In this document: one piece after another, positions 33,800 through 42,342 of the stretch | Position numbering within the stretch: the stretch's first letter is position 1 | How the letters are laid out: the number at the start of each line of letters is the position of its first letter | NCBI RefSeq assembly: GCF_000515395.1 | Contig: NZ_KI911782.1 | Coordinates: forward strand, 5,424,070 to 5,488,069 | Reading direction: 5' to 3' | Length of the DNA: 64,000 nt | DNA from: Jiangella gansuensis DSM 44835 | GTDB taxonomy: Bacteria; Actinomycetota; Actinomycetes; Jiangellales; Jiangellaceae | Position numbers and translations under genes: made by a program | The notes under the pieces: generated by a model | Seen by the model: the letters and a program-made list of their open reading frames with translations, nothing else | The model's database searches: none | Told to the model about the DNA's origin: nothing

Positions 33800-33942
33800 G
33801 GTTGTATACCGTGGACGCCCGGCCGGCCGGTAGACCTGGAGCGTGACGCCCTTCGGAAAGGCTCGCGAGTCGACACGTCGAAGAGGTTCATCTCGTCGAC
33901 GAGGCTGTTCCCGAGCAGCCAGCGGACCAGCTCGCCGCTGCC
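33800..33942 (-). pseudogene. Remnant of a dihydrofolate reductase / RibD C-terminal family protein
   Basis: On the minus strand one frame encodes GSGELVRWLLGNSLVDEMNLF (33880-33942) and another frame then encodes VDSRAFPKGVTLQVYRPAGR and RPRYTT (33800-33874). In intact members of this reductase family these blocks are separated by a VLG.G..LFP segment of about 25-30 residues; here that segment is missing and the frame changes. The N-terminal two thirds are also absent. A clear decayed copy with no function expected. Confidence 0.75.
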
Positions 33943-34346
33943 TCGTGGGCGACCACTCACCCCTGCTACGAACGCGCCTGCCCCGATCCGACACCTCACC
34001 CGGGGTTGTGGCCGGCTCGTGACACGGACCTCGACGATCTGCCCGTTATGGTGTAGGAATCGAAGAAGAGATCACGTCGGCCGTGCCGGCGGGGTTCTCT
34101 CCCTACGGCAATCGACCACCGGGCCGCAGGCGACGTGCCGAGAGGGCAGCGGACACCGATCCGCCGCCGTGGACCAGGACACCACCGGATCATCGATCTC
34201 GGGCCGTTGGCAGCCCGATCAGGCGACGAGGCAACGCTGAGCACCGACCCACGGGCCCGTGGCGGCGCTCCCCATGCCGGTTGCGGCCCCGGCTCGCTGC
34301 GGAGGCCGGGGTCGCAACCTCCGCCGCACACCGGCATGCTCGTCCC
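33943..34346. other. Non-coding stretch upstream of the VLRF1 gene
   Basis: About 400 bp without a credible gene. The first part may hold further unrecognisable remains of the reductase pseudogene. Open frames across the rest are low-complexity Arg/Pro-rich and lack ribosome-binding sites. No promoter or structured element stood out. Confidence 0.6.
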
Positions 34347-35003
34347 ATGCCCGACCGCGCGCTCGACATCCCGGCCGAACGGCTGCCCGCCTGGCTGGCC
34401 GGGTTCGCGCGCCGGCACGGCAGCACCCACCACGAGGCCGGGCCCGACGCCGTCGTCGTCCGCGCTGCCGACGGCGCCGTCGCTCGCTGCGCCGTGCCGT
34501 TCCCACCACTGCACCCCGACGACGACGCGCCCTTCGGGGGGCTGCTGGCGCACGCGGCGACGGACCGGCGGGTCGGCGTCCTCCTCGTGCGCCGGGGCGG
34601 CTACGCGGTGGGAGTCTTCGACGGCACCCGGCTGATCGCCTCCAAGGTCGGGTCCCGGCACGTGCAGGGCCGCACCGCGGCGGGCGGCCAGTCGCAACAG
34701 CGATTCGCCCGGCGGCGCGAGAAGCAGGCCCGGGAAGCCTTCGAAGCAGCCGCCGACGTCGCCGCACGGGTGCTGCTCCCCCACCTGGCGAGCCTCGACG
34801 CCGTCGTCACCGGTGGCGACCGCGCCGCCGTCGACGCCGTGCTGACCGACCGGCGGCTGGCAGGGCTTCGGTCGCTGACGGCGGGCGCGCCGCTCGCCGT
34901 CCCCGATCCGAAGCTCGCGGTGCTGAAGCAGACACCGGCGCGGTTCCGAGCGGTCCGGATCGCGTTGTCGGAGCCGGAACCGGAACCCTCAGCCGAACCG
35001 TGA
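34347..35003 (+). CDS. Actinobacterial VLRF1-type peptidyl-tRNA hydrolase/release factor
   Basis: A 218-residue protein of the acVLRF1 family (bacterial relatives of Vms1/ANKZF1), thought to release nascent chains from stalled large ribosomal subunits. The core motif is GSRHVQGRTAAGGQSQQRFARRREKQA, in which the GGQSQQR loop carries the catalytic glutamine. Upstream strands VVRAADGAVARCAVPFPPL and VGVLLVRRGGYAVGVFDG form the release-factor-like fold. Cytosolic, about the usual length. The ATG at 34347 is taken because the upstream in-frame extension is low-complexity. Confidence 0.85.
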   Translation: MPDRALDIPAERLPAWLAGFARRHGSTHHEAGPDAVVVRAADGAVARCAVPFPPLHPDDDAPFGGLLAHAATDRRVGVLLVRRGGYAVGVFDGTRLIASKVGSRHVQGRTAAGGQSQQRFARRREKQAREAFEAAADVAARVLLPHLASLDAVVTGGDRAAVDAVLTDRRLAGLRSLTAGAPLAVPDPKLAVLKQTPARFRAVRIALSEPEPEPSAEP

Positions 35004-35059
35004 TCGGGCCAACACGCGAGACTTCCGGCGGTGTGTGGTGGCCGTCCGCGGGCAAGGCG

Positions 35060-35078
35060 TAGGTTAGCCAGTGACAGG
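35060..35078 (+). promoter_or_regulatory. Possible IdeR/DtxR half-site upstream of sodA
   Basis: TAGGTTAGCC at 35060-35069 matches the left half of the IdeR/DtxR iron box (TTAGGTTAG); the right half is poor. It is about 50 bp upstream of the superoxide dismutase ATG, where iron control would make sense. Only one half-site, so weak. Confidence 0.25.
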
Positions 35079-35118
35079 CTTCGCGCCTGGACGATCGTCG
35101 TCGAGAGGAATTTGAGGA

Positions 35119-35742
35119 ATGGCTGCCTATTCTCTTCCGGATCTCCCCTACGACTACGGTGCGCTCGAGCCGCACATCGCCGGCCAGATCATGGAGCTGC
35201 ACCACTCCAAGCACCACCAGACGTACGTCACCGGCACCAACACCGCGCTGGAGCAGCTGGAAGAGGCCCGCTCCGCCAACAAGCTCGACACCGTGAACCA
35301 GTTGCAGAAGAACCTGGCATTCAACCTCGCCGGGCACGTCAACCACACGGTGTTCTGGAACAACCTCTCGCCCGAGGGCGGCGACAAGCCCGACGGTGAG
35401 CTCGGTGCCGCCGTCGACGAGTTCTTCGGTTCCTTCGACGGCTTCCGCGCGCACTACACGGCGGCCGCGCTGGGCATCCAGGGCTCCGGCTGGTCCATCC
35501 TGGCCTGGGAGTCCATCGGCCAGCGCCTCGTCATCGAGCAGCTCTACGACCACCAGGGCAACCTGGCGGCCGGCACCGTCCCGCTGCTCATGCTCGACAT
35601 GTGGGAGCACGCCTTCTACCTTCAGTACAAGAACGTGAAGCCCGACTACGTGGCCGCGTTCTGGAACATCGTCAACTGGCCGGACGTCGCCGCGCGGTTC
35701 GAGGCGGCCCGGTCGAAGACGGCGGGTCTCATCACGCCGTGA
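35119..35742 (+). CDS. sodA: Superoxide dismutase (Fe/Mn)
   Basis: A 207-residue cytosolic SOD converting superoxide to hydrogen peroxide and oxygen. Metal ligands: His in [13 protein letters not shown], His in [14 protein letters not shown], and Asp and His in [19 protein letters not shown], the Fe/Mn-SOD signature. [12 protein letters not shown] and LYDHQGNL are close to mycobacterial SodA; the His in YDHQ is seen in the iron-using mycobacterial enzyme, so iron use is possible but not proven. GAGGAATTTGAGGA precedes the ATG. No signal peptide. Confidence 0.96.
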   Translation: MAAYSLPDLPYDYGALEPHIAGQIMELHHSKHHQTYVTGTNTALEQLEEARSANKLDTVNQLQKNLAFNLAGHVNHTVFWNNLSPEGGDKPDGELGAAVDEFFGSFDGFRAHYTAAALGIQGSGWSILAWESIGQRLVIEQLYDHQGNLAAGTVPLLMLDMWEHAFYLQYKNVKPDYVAAFWNIVNWPDVAARFEAARSKTAGLITP

Positions 35743-35798
35743 GCAACCGCTGAGGCGGTCGGCACCCTGCCAGCCACCTCGCACCGACGGAGGCAGCC

Positions 35799-35915
35799 GT
35801 GTTCAAGCCACCGCCGCAACCGCACCGGCGCGGCACCGCCCTGCGGGTGGCCATCGCCGCGCTGGTGCTCGGGTATGCGGCGGTGGTGTCCGGCTGGCTG
35901 CTGTCCATCCTGTGA
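35799..35915 (+). CDS. Very small single-pass membrane protein
   Basis: A 38-residue reading frame, GTG at 35799 with GGAGG at 35789-35793 as ribosome-binding site. The protein is VFKPPPQPHRRGTALR, then one hydrophobic helix VAIAALVLGYAAVVSGWLLS, ending IL. Positive residues before the helix predict the N-terminus inside. It falls between the superoxide dismutase and AhpD-like genes. No family is recognised; support comes from the strong ribosome-binding site and membrane helix. Confidence 0.55.
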   Translation: MFKPPPQPHRRGTALRVAIAALVLGYAAVVSGWLLSIL

Positions 35916-36060
35916 GCGCATCGCCGCTCCGTCACGCCCGCGTCGCCGACGCGGGCGTTTGTCGTCCGCCGCTGTGTCCGGGCTCACACCGGTGATCGTC
36001 ACGCTCGACCCCGCCGGTTCCGTCGTCTCGGTGTCCACGCATCACACCGAGAGGACCGAC

Positions 36061-36504
36061 ATGACGCAACGCCTGAACGTCCCCACCGTGGCGCCGGAGG
36101 GGTACCGCGCCGTGCTGGGTCTGGAGCAGTACGTCCAGGCCAACCTCGACCACACCCTCCTGCATCTGGTCAAGATGCGCGCCTCGATCATCAACGAGTG
36201 CTCGTTCTGCGTCGACATGCACAGCCGCGACGCGGTGGCCGCCGGCGAACACCACCACCGCCTGTACGCCACCGCGGCGTGGCACGACGCGCCCTTCTTC
36301 GACGAGCGGGAGCGGGCCGCGCTCGCGCTGACCGACGCCGTCACCCGGCTCTCCCCGGGTGGGGTGCCCGACGACGTCTGGGACACCGCCGCGAAGCACT
36401 TCGAGGAGCGTGAGCTCGCCGATCTGTTGCTCGCCATCGTCACCATCAACGCGTGGAACCGCATCACCGTGCCAACGCGGACCGAGCCACCACAGCGAGG
36501 GTGA
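36061..36504 (+). CDS. AhpD-like / carboxymuconolactone decarboxylase family protein
   Basis: A 147-residue alkylhydroperoxidase-D-fold protein. The redox motif is INECSFCVDMHSRDAVAAG: CxxC followed by histidine, as in the peroxidase members (ECxxC....H), with HLVKMRASIIN before it. FDERERAALALTDAVTRL and IVTINAWNRITV are also typical. Its stop overlaps the GTG of a SigJ-type sigma factor, a pairing common in actinobacteria that suggests an oxidative or metabolic stress response controlled by that sigma factor. Confidence 0.92.
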   Translation: MTQRLNVPTVAPEGYRAVLGLEQYVQANLDHTLLHLVKMRASIINECSFCVDMHSRDAVAAGEHHHRLYATAAWHDAPFFDERERAALALTDAVTRLSPGGVPDDVWDTAAKHFEERELADLLLAIVTINAWNRITVPTRTEPPQRG

Positions 36505-37373
36505 CCATCGACGCGGCGACCGACCTCCAGCGCCACCGGCCGATGCTGCTGGGCATGGCGTACCGGATGCTGGGCTCCACCGGCGATGCCGAGGACATCC
36601 TCCAGGACGCCTACCTGCGCTGGAGCTCGGTCGACCGCGCCGACGTGGCCGAACCGCGCCGCTACCTGTCCCGGATGGTCGCCCGGCTGGCACTGGACCG
36701 GCTGCGTGAACGGAAGGCCCGCGAACGCTATGTCGGACCGTGGCTGCCGGACCCGATCATCACCGGCGGGACGCCAGCCGACCCGCAGGAGACCGCCGAG
36801 CGGCGCGACACCCTCTCCGTCGCCACGCTGTTCCTGATGGAGCGTCTCGATCCGGTCGAACGGGCCGTGTTCGTCCTGCGCAGTGCGTTCGAGCTGCCGT
36901 ACGCGCAGATCGCCGAAATCGTCGAGCGCACCCCCGAGCACTGCCGGCAACTACACCGCAGAGCCGCCGCCCGGCTGGCCGACGACCGCCGCCGCTTCGC
37001 GCCCAGCCGCCGCGAACACGCCGCGCTTCTCGACCGGTTCCTGCGCGCCGCCCGTGACGGTGACCTCGCCCGGCTGCGCGCCCTGCTGCACGACGAGGTC
37101 GTCGCCTGGACCGACGGCGGCGGCAAGGTCAAGGCGGCTCGCAACCCCGTGCGCGGCGCGGACAACGTGGCCCGGTTCTTCGCCGGTATCCACAGCCGGC
37201 ACCGTCCGCCCTTCGTCGCCGTCGAGCTCAACGCGACACCGGGCGCGGTGCTGGGCCTGGACAACCCACAGGCCGTCACGTTCACCGTCGTCGACGGGCG
37301 CATCAGCGGCCTGTTCGCCGTCGCCAACCCGGACAAGTTGGCCCGGCTGCCCCTGTTGACGCCGGTCACGTGA
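36501..37373 (+). CDS. SigJ-type ECF RNA polymerase sigma factor
   Basis: A 290-residue sigma factor, start GTG at 36501 overlapping the AhpD-like stop. Region 2: PMLLGMAYRMLGSTGDAEDILQDAYLRW; region 4: MERLDPVERAVFVLRSAFELPYAQIAEIVERTPEHCRQLHRRAAARL. C-terminal SnoaL-like domain from about 180 (LLDRFLRAARDGDLARLRALLHDEVVAWTDGGGKVKAARNPV). It and the sigma factor at 30.6 kb belong to the same group but are clearly different proteins. Likely regulator of the upstream AhpD-like gene, probably autoregulated. Confidence 0.9.
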   Translation: MTIDAATDLQRHRPMLLGMAYRMLGSTGDAEDILQDAYLRWSSVDRADVAEPRRYLSRMVARLALDRLRERKARERYVGPWLPDPIITGGTPADPQETAERRDTLSVATLFLMERLDPVERAVFVLRSAFELPYAQIAEIVERTPEHCRQLHRRAAARLADDRRRFAPSRREHAALLDRFLRAARDGDLARLRALLHDEVVAWTDGGGKVKAARNPVRGADNVARFFAGIHSRHRPPFVAVELNATPGAVLGLDNPQAVTFTVVDGRISGLFAVANPDKLARLPLLTPVT

Positions 37374-37464
37374 TCGCACCGCTCGCCCGCCGGGCCCTCT
37401 ACGCCCTGGCTTCAGTACTGGATGCGTCGGGTGGCCGAGGCACAGGGCGCCTGACCTGGCATGG

Positions 37465-37773
37465 TCACGCTGCTTGCAACACCCGCTGGTCGTACAGGCG
37501 GTCCGCGGCGTCCTCGCCGTCGGCGACGAACGCGACCAGGTAGGCGCGCAGCTCGCGGCCGAACAGTTCCACGTCATCCGGGCCGAACCCGGCGATGGTC
37601 GCGAGCGCCGTCAGGTCCGCTGCCTCCGAGTCCACCACCGCCTCGACCATCCAGTGCGGGTCGAGGCCGCACGCCCTCGTCAGGCTCAGGACCGTCTCGC
37701 CTCTGGCGAGCGCGGCTTCGAGCGCACTGGGCGTCACACCGAGCAGATCCGCGGCCGTCGTCATCGCGTACAT
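37465..37773 (-). CDS. Hypothetical protein with DNA-binding-like helical repeat
   Basis: A 102-residue protein starting MYAMTTAADLLGVTPSALEAALARGETVLSLTRACGLDPH. The motif LGVTPSALEAALARGETVLSLTRACGLD resembles the small helical repeats (LGISEDELxxALxxGKTLAELAxxxGVD) seen in many secreted or regulatory actinobacterial proteins. A second helical half ends RLYDQRVLQAA. GGAGGAGG lies 6 nt before the ATG at 37773, so it is probably expressed. No function can be named. Confidence 0.65.
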   Translation of the reverse strand: MYAMTTAADLLGVTPSALEAALARGETVLSLTRACGLDPHWMVEAVVDSEAADLTALATIAGFGPDDVELFGRELRAYLVAFVADGEDAADRLYDQRVLQAA

Positions 37774-37961
37774 CGCCGTCCTCCTCCGGCGAAGAAATCT
37801 CATCTCCGCCTCGTGGCACTGATCCTTTCCGGCGAACCTGAGAGGAACCGAAGACGGCGCTGAGAAACCCGTATGACTGTTCGGCCGTCGGGTACGCGAA
37901 CAGCCGAAGCCGGGCCATGCTGGTGACGGACCGAGCCGACCGATCGGAAGGAACGGCGACG

Positions 37962-40451
37962 ATGCTCAGGAAGGCGACCCGCGACGCGAAGGCCCAGATC
38001 ACCGACGACCTGCTCACCCGGATCGACGCGTGGTGGCGTGCTGCGAACTATCTCTCGGTCGGGCAGATCTACCTGCTGGACAACCCGCTGCTCCGCGAAC
38101 CGCTGCGGGCCGAACACGTCAAGCCGCGGCTGCTCGGCCACTGGGGCACATCACCTGGACAGAACTTCCTCTACGCCCACCTGAACCGCGCCATCGTCCA
38201 GCGCGACCTGGACATGATCTACATCTCCGGTCCCGGGCACGGCGGCCCGTCGCTGGTCTCCGCCGCCTGGTTGGACGGCACCTACAGCGAGGTCTACGCG
38301 CACGTCGGCGACGACGAAGCCGGCCTGCGCGAGCTGTTCCGGCAGTTCTCCTTCCCCGGTGGGATCCCCAGCCATGTCGCGCCGGAGACGCCCGGTTCCA
38401 TTCACGAGGGCGGCGAACTGGGCTACGCGCTCGCGCACGCCTACGGCGCCGCGTTCGACAATCCCGGCCTGACGGTGGCCACCGTCATCGGCGACGGGGA
38501 GGCGGAAACCGGGCCGCTGGCCACCTCCTGGCACAGCAACAAGTTCCTCAACCCGGTGACCGACGGCACCGTACTGCCGATCCTGCACCTCAACGGCTAC
38601 AAGATCGCCAACCCGACGGTGCTGGCCCGCATCCCACGCGCCGAACTCGAGTCGCTGATGGTCGGCTACGGACACACGCCGTACTGGTTCGACGGCGGCT
38701 TCGACGACGAGGATCCGATCGACATCCACCGCCGCTTCGCCACTCTTCTCGACGAGGTGCTCGACCACATCGCGGCGATCCGCGCCGAAGCCGCCGACAA
38801 CGGCCGCACCGACCACCGTCCACCCTGGCCCATGATCGTCTTCCGCACCCCGAAAGGCTGGACCGGGCCGCGAGAGGTCGACGGACACCAGGTCGAGGAC
38901 ACCTACCGCTCGCACCAGGTGCCCATGAGCGCCGTGCGCGGCAACGAGGAGTACACCCGGCTGCTGGAGAGCTGGATGCGCTCCTACCGGCCCGAGGAAC
39001 TGTTCGACGACGACGGCCGGCTCCGCGCCGACCTGCGCGAGCTGTCGCCGTCGGGAACCCGGCGGATGAGCGCCAACCCGCACGCCAACGGCGGGCTGCT
39101 CACGCGGGACCTGACGCTGCCGGACTTCCGCCGCCACGCCGTGCAGGTGCCGGTGCCGGGCGGGACGGTTGCCGAACCCACCCGTGTGCTCGGCGTGTGG
39201 CTGGCCGACGTGTTGCGTGCCAACCCGACCACCATGCGTGTGTTCGGCCCGGACGAGACCGCGTCGAACCGGCTCAACGCCACGGTCGACGTGGCCGGCA
39301 AGACCTGGCTGGCCGAGACGCTTCCGGTCGACGAGGACCTGTCGCCGGCCGGCCGGGTCATGGAGATGCTGTCGGAGCACCAGTGCCAAGGCTGGCTCGA
39401 GGGTTACCTGCTGACCGGCCGGCACGGACTGTTCAACTGCTACGAGGCGTTCATCCACATCATCGACGCCATGTTCAACCAGCACGCCAAGTGGCTCAAG
39501 GTGTCACGCGGCATCCCGTGGCGAGCACCCGTCCCGTCACTGAACTACCTGCTGTCGTCCCACGTGTGGCGGCAGGACCACAACGGCTTCTCGCACCAGG
39601 ACCCCGGCTTCATCGACCACGTCGTCAACAAGAAGGCCGACGTCATCCGGGTGTACCTGCCGCCGGACGCCAACACGCTGCTGTCCACCTACGACCACTG
39701 CCTGCGCGGCCGCGACTACGTCAACGTCGTCGTCGCCGGCAAGCAACCCGGGCCGCAGTGGCTGACCATGGACGAAGCCATCGCGCACTGCACCCGCGGC
39801 ATCGGCATCTGGGAATGGGCCAGCAGCGACGGCGCGGACGGCGACCCGGACGTCGTGATGGCCTGCGCCGGCGACGTGCCCACCATCGAGACCCTGGCCG
39901 CGGTCGACCTGCTGCGCTCGGAGCTGCCGGACCTGAAGGTCCGCGTCATCAACGTCGTCGACCTCATGCGACTGCAGGACGAACGCGAGCACCCGCACGG
40001 GCTGCCGGACCGCGAGTTCGACGCGCTGTTCACCACGGACAAGCCGGTCGTGTTCGCGTACCACGGCTACCCCTGGCTGATCCACCGGCTGACCTACCGG
40101 CGCACCAACCACGACAACATCCACGTGCGCGGCTACAAGGAGGAAGGCACCACCACCACGCCGTTCGACATGGTGATGCTCAACGACCTGGACCGCTACC
40201 ACCTGGTGATGGACGTCATCGACCGGGTGTCGGGGCTCGGCTCCCGGCAGGCGGCGCTGCGGCAGCGGATGGCCGACGCGCGGCTGCGCGCCCGGCAGTA
40301 CACCCGCGAACACGGCACCGACATCCCAGCGGTCGCCGACTGGGCGTGGCCCGCGGCGCGAGAGCTCGGCCTTCCGGGCAGCACCGGCGACGACACCGCC
40401 TCCGATTTCGCCACGGCCGCCCCGGTGAAAGGGGAGAGCACCTCCGGCTGA
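37962..40451 (+). CDS. xfp: Phosphoketolase
   Basis: An 829-residue thiamine-diphosphate enzyme cleaving xylulose-5-phosphate (and usually fructose-6-phosphate) to acetyl phosphate and a triose/tetrose phosphate. Landmarks: [82 protein letters not shown] (ThDP binding), [23 protein letters not shown] and [15 protein letters not shown]. All are full length. The ATG at 37962 follows GGAAGGAA; an earlier in-frame ATG lacks one. No acetate kinase gene is adjacent. Cytosolic, in a bifid-shunt-like role. Confidence 0.97.
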   Translation: MLRKATRDAKAQITDDLLTRIDAWWRAANYLSVGQIYLLDNPLLREPLRAEHVKPRLLGHWGTSPGQNFLYAHLNRAIVQRDLDMIYISGPGHGGPSLVSAAWLDGTYSEVYAHVGDDEAGLRELFRQFSFPGGIPSHVAPETPGSIHEGGELGYALAHAYGAAFDNPGLTVATVIGDGEAETGPLATSWHSNKFLNPVTDGTVLPILHLNGYKIANPTVLARIPRAELESLMVGYGHTPYWFDGGFDDEDPIDIHRRFATLLDEVLDHIAAIRAEAADNGRTDHRPPWPMIVFRTPKGWTGPREVDGHQVEDTYRSHQVPMSAVRGNEEYTRLLESWMRSYRPEELFDDDGRLRADLRELSPSGTRRMSANPHANGGLLTRDLTLPDFRRHAVQVPVPGGTVAEPTRVLGVWLADVLRANPTTMRVFGPDETASNRLNATVDVAGKTWLAETLPVDEDLSPAGRVMEMLSEHQCQGWLEGYLLTGRHGLFNCYEAFIHIIDAMFNQHAKWLKVSRGIPWRAPVPSLNYLLSSHVWRQDHNGFSHQDPGFIDHVVNKKADVIRVYLPPDANTLLSTYDHCLRGRDYVNVVVAGKQPGPQWLTMDEAIAHCTRGIGIWEWASSDGADGDPDVVMACAGDVPTIETLAAVDLLRSELPDLKVRVINVVDLMRLQDEREHPHGLPDREFDALFTTDKPVVFAYHGYPWLIHRLTYRRTNHDNIHVRGYKEEGTTTTPFDMVMLNDLDRYHLVMDVIDRVSGLGSRQAALRQRMADARLRARQYTREHGTDIPAVADWAWPAARELGLPGSTGDDTASDFATAAPVKGESTSG

Positions 40452-40483
40452 GCCGGCGTCGTCACCCCCCCGGGCTCGCCCGT

Positions 40484-40571
40484 AAATGATCACGTTCGGC
40501 ATGGGTGCTCCCGCCCCACCACGGATGCATGCCTGGTGGAGCGGGAGCACCCATGGTGGACGTGATCATTT
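40484..40571. terminator. Long near-perfect hairpin, copy 1 of a dispersed repeat
   Basis: Outer arms 40484-40514 and 40541-40571 match at 28 of 31 positions; inside, CCACCA pairs with TGGTGG, leaving a loop of about a dozen bases. It lies between the phosphoketolase stop and the convergent GNAT gene, whose TGA (40566-40568 on the minus strand) is part of the arm. It should stop transcription in both directions. A closely similar but half-decayed copy is at 23352-23415. Confidence 0.82.
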
Positions 40572-41525
40572 CGAGGTCAGGTCGGCGCGGAGGACGTGGA
40601 AGGTGCGCGTCACGGTGAAGCCGGCGTCGAGGTAGAGGCGCCCGGCGGGAGTGTCGGGACCGGTCCACAGGAACCACGCGCTGTGGGCGCCCTCAGCGCG
40701 CATCTGGGTCAGCGTCACGTGAAGCAGCACCTTCCCGAGGCCGAGACCGCGGCGGACCGGGGCCACGCCGAACGGGCCGAACCGCTCCGGCAGCCCGCGG
40801 TAGGCGCCGTAGGTGGCGAAGCCGACCATGACGCCGTCGGGGTCGCGGCACACCACGACCCGGTCCGGCCGGCCGTGCCGCAGCACCGACTGCCGGATCG
40901 CCTCGCCCCAGTCGGGGGCGAGTTGGTCGGCGGCGAAGGTCATGACGTCGGGGAGGTCGTCGTAGCGGGCCGGCCCGAAGGTGAAGCCCTCGGCGTTCCG
41001 CTCGGCCAGCAGGTCCGTGACCGCGGCCGGCATCGCGTACGTCGCCAGGCCCAGGTCCATCGCGACCGGCTGATAGAGCGTCCGGAACCCGAGCCGTTCC
41101 AGCAACCGCAGGCCCTCCGGGTACCGTTCGGCGTCCAGGCCGGGCAGGAAGTACGCGGGCGGGTACGCCGACCAGTTCGCCCAGGCTGCGCCGCTGTCAC
41201 GCAGGAACGCCAGTGCGCGTTCGACGAGCTTGGTCCCGATACCGCGCCGGCGGGCCGCCGGATGGACGGTGCCGATGGTCAGCCAGCCGCCGGCCGGGTC
41301 GACGGGTATGGGGCCGGCTTCGCGACGACCGGCGACCGCGTGGACGAACCCCACCGGCCCGGTGCCGTCGACGGCGACGATCAGCCCGTCCGGGTCGAAG
41401 TTCGCATCGAGCAGGATGTTCTCGGCGAACCACTCGCGGCTGACCGGGTCGGCCGGCTGCCCGGCCTCCGTCAACGCCACCAGCGCTTCGAGGTCGCCGG
41501 GCCGGTAGCCACGCAGCCGGGTCAT
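40566..41525 (-). CDS. Two-domain GNAT acetyltransferase
   Basis: A 319-residue protein with two GNAT folds. First domain: LTIGTVHPAARRRGIGTKLVERALAFLRDSG (acetyl-CoA loop RRRGIG.KL). Second domain: FGPFGVAPVRRGLGLGKVLLHVTLTQMRAEGAHSAWFLWT (RRGLGLGK), ending AGRLYLDAGFTVTRTFHVLRADL. The two-domain layout resembles mycothiol synthase and many antibiotic or metabolite acetyltransferases, but I see no substrate marker. Its ATG overlaps the TGA of the PIG-L gene (ATGA), so the two form an operon and may act on one compound. Confidence 0.9.
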   Translation of the reverse strand: MTRLRGYRPGDLEALVALTEAGQPADPVSREWFAENILLDANFDPDGLIVAVDGTGPVGFVHAVAGRREAGPIPVDPAGGWLTIGTVHPAARRRGIGTKLVERALAFLRDSGAAWANWSAYPPAYFLPGLDAERYPEGLRLLERLGFRTLYQPVAMDLGLATYAMPAAVTDLLAERNAEGFTFGPARYDDLPDVMTFAADQLAPDWGEAIRQSVLRHGRPDRVVVCRDPDGVMVGFATYGAYRGLPERFGPFGVAPVRRGLGLGKVLLHVTLTQMRAEGAHSAWFLWTGPDTPAGRLYLDAGFTVTRTFHVLRADLTSK

Positions 41526-42238
41526 GTGAGCACCTCCACCGGGGCGTCATCGCTGCTGGCCAGCGCGACCGCCCGGTCGGTGCGTGCCAGGCAGCCGCGC
41601 AGGGTCAGCTGCGCGGTGTAATAGTCGATGTACCGGAACCCATAGGTCTCGCCGCGGGCGAACGCCTGCCCCTCGATCGCGGCCCGCCATCGCTCGTAGG
41701 CGTCGGCGGAGACCGGCAGGTACGTGTCCGCGGCGAACCCGTGGGCGTCCTCCCAGTTCTCCGCGTAGAACAGCCGCCCGACGCCGTGCCGCTCACCGTC
41801 GCTGGGCGCGCCGCCGTCGCCGGGAGCCCACCCGGGCAACCCGGCGAGGAAGCGGGCCCGTTCGGCGACGGTGGAGGCGTTCTCGTGGTCGGTGTGGATG
41901 CTGTTCCTCCAGTGCGCGATCAGCCAGTCCGGCCGGACCGCCCGGATCAGCCGCGCCACCCGGGCCGCGACGTCGTCGGTCGCCGGCAGGAAGCCGTCGG
42001 ACAGATCGTCGAAGACGTGGAACTCCGCACCGATGCCGGCCGCGAACGCCTGGCCTTCGGCGATCTTCTGCGCCTTGTACTCGTCGACGCCCAGCCGCGG
42101 GTGTCCGCGCTCCCCCGGGGTCAGGGCGACCAGGACGGCCCGGCCGCCGTCGTTCACCACCTGTGCCAGCAGCGGCCCGGCCGCCAAGTCCATGTCTCCG
42201 ATGTGTCCGCCGACGGCCATGACCGTGCGCGCTGCCAC
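41522..42238 (-). CDS. PIG-L / LmbE family deacetylase
   Basis: A 238-residue zinc-dependent N-deacetylase. The first metal motif, usually HPDDxE, is HIGDMDLAAG here, keeping His and the last acidic residues; the second metal motif is IHTDHENAS; LVALTPGERGHPRLGVDEYKAQKI is the usual helix. The family deacetylates GlcNAc-linked molecules (mycothiol pathway, glycopeptides, GPI). GGAGGAG precedes the GTG at 42238. It is coupled to the two-domain GNAT downstream, giving a deacetylase-acetyltransferase pair. Confidence 0.88.
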   Translation of the reverse strand: MAARTVMAVGGHIGDMDLAAGPLLAQVVNDGGRAVLVALTPGERGHPRLGVDEYKAQKIAEGQAFAAGIGAEFHVFDDLSDGFLPATDDVAARVARLIRAVRPDWLIAHWRNSIHTDHENASTVAERARFLAGLPGWAPGDGGAPSDGERHGVGRLFYAENWEDAHGFAADTYLPVSADAYERWRAAIEGQAFARGETYGFRYIDYYTAQLTLRGCLARTDRAVALASSDDAPVEVLT

Positions 42239-42342
42239 GTCCCGCTCCTCCTGCCGAAGTCAGTTTCCGGAACCGCCATCCTCTCCGGTCAGTTCCTCGT
42301 ATAACGAACAGGTCCACCCCCGACGCCCTGGAGGTACCTCGG

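Noticed and set aside
37374-37464. Terminator between the second sigma factor and the convergent hypothetical gene
   Set aside because: Only a weak GCCCTG/CAGGGC pairing with a long loop; not distinctive.
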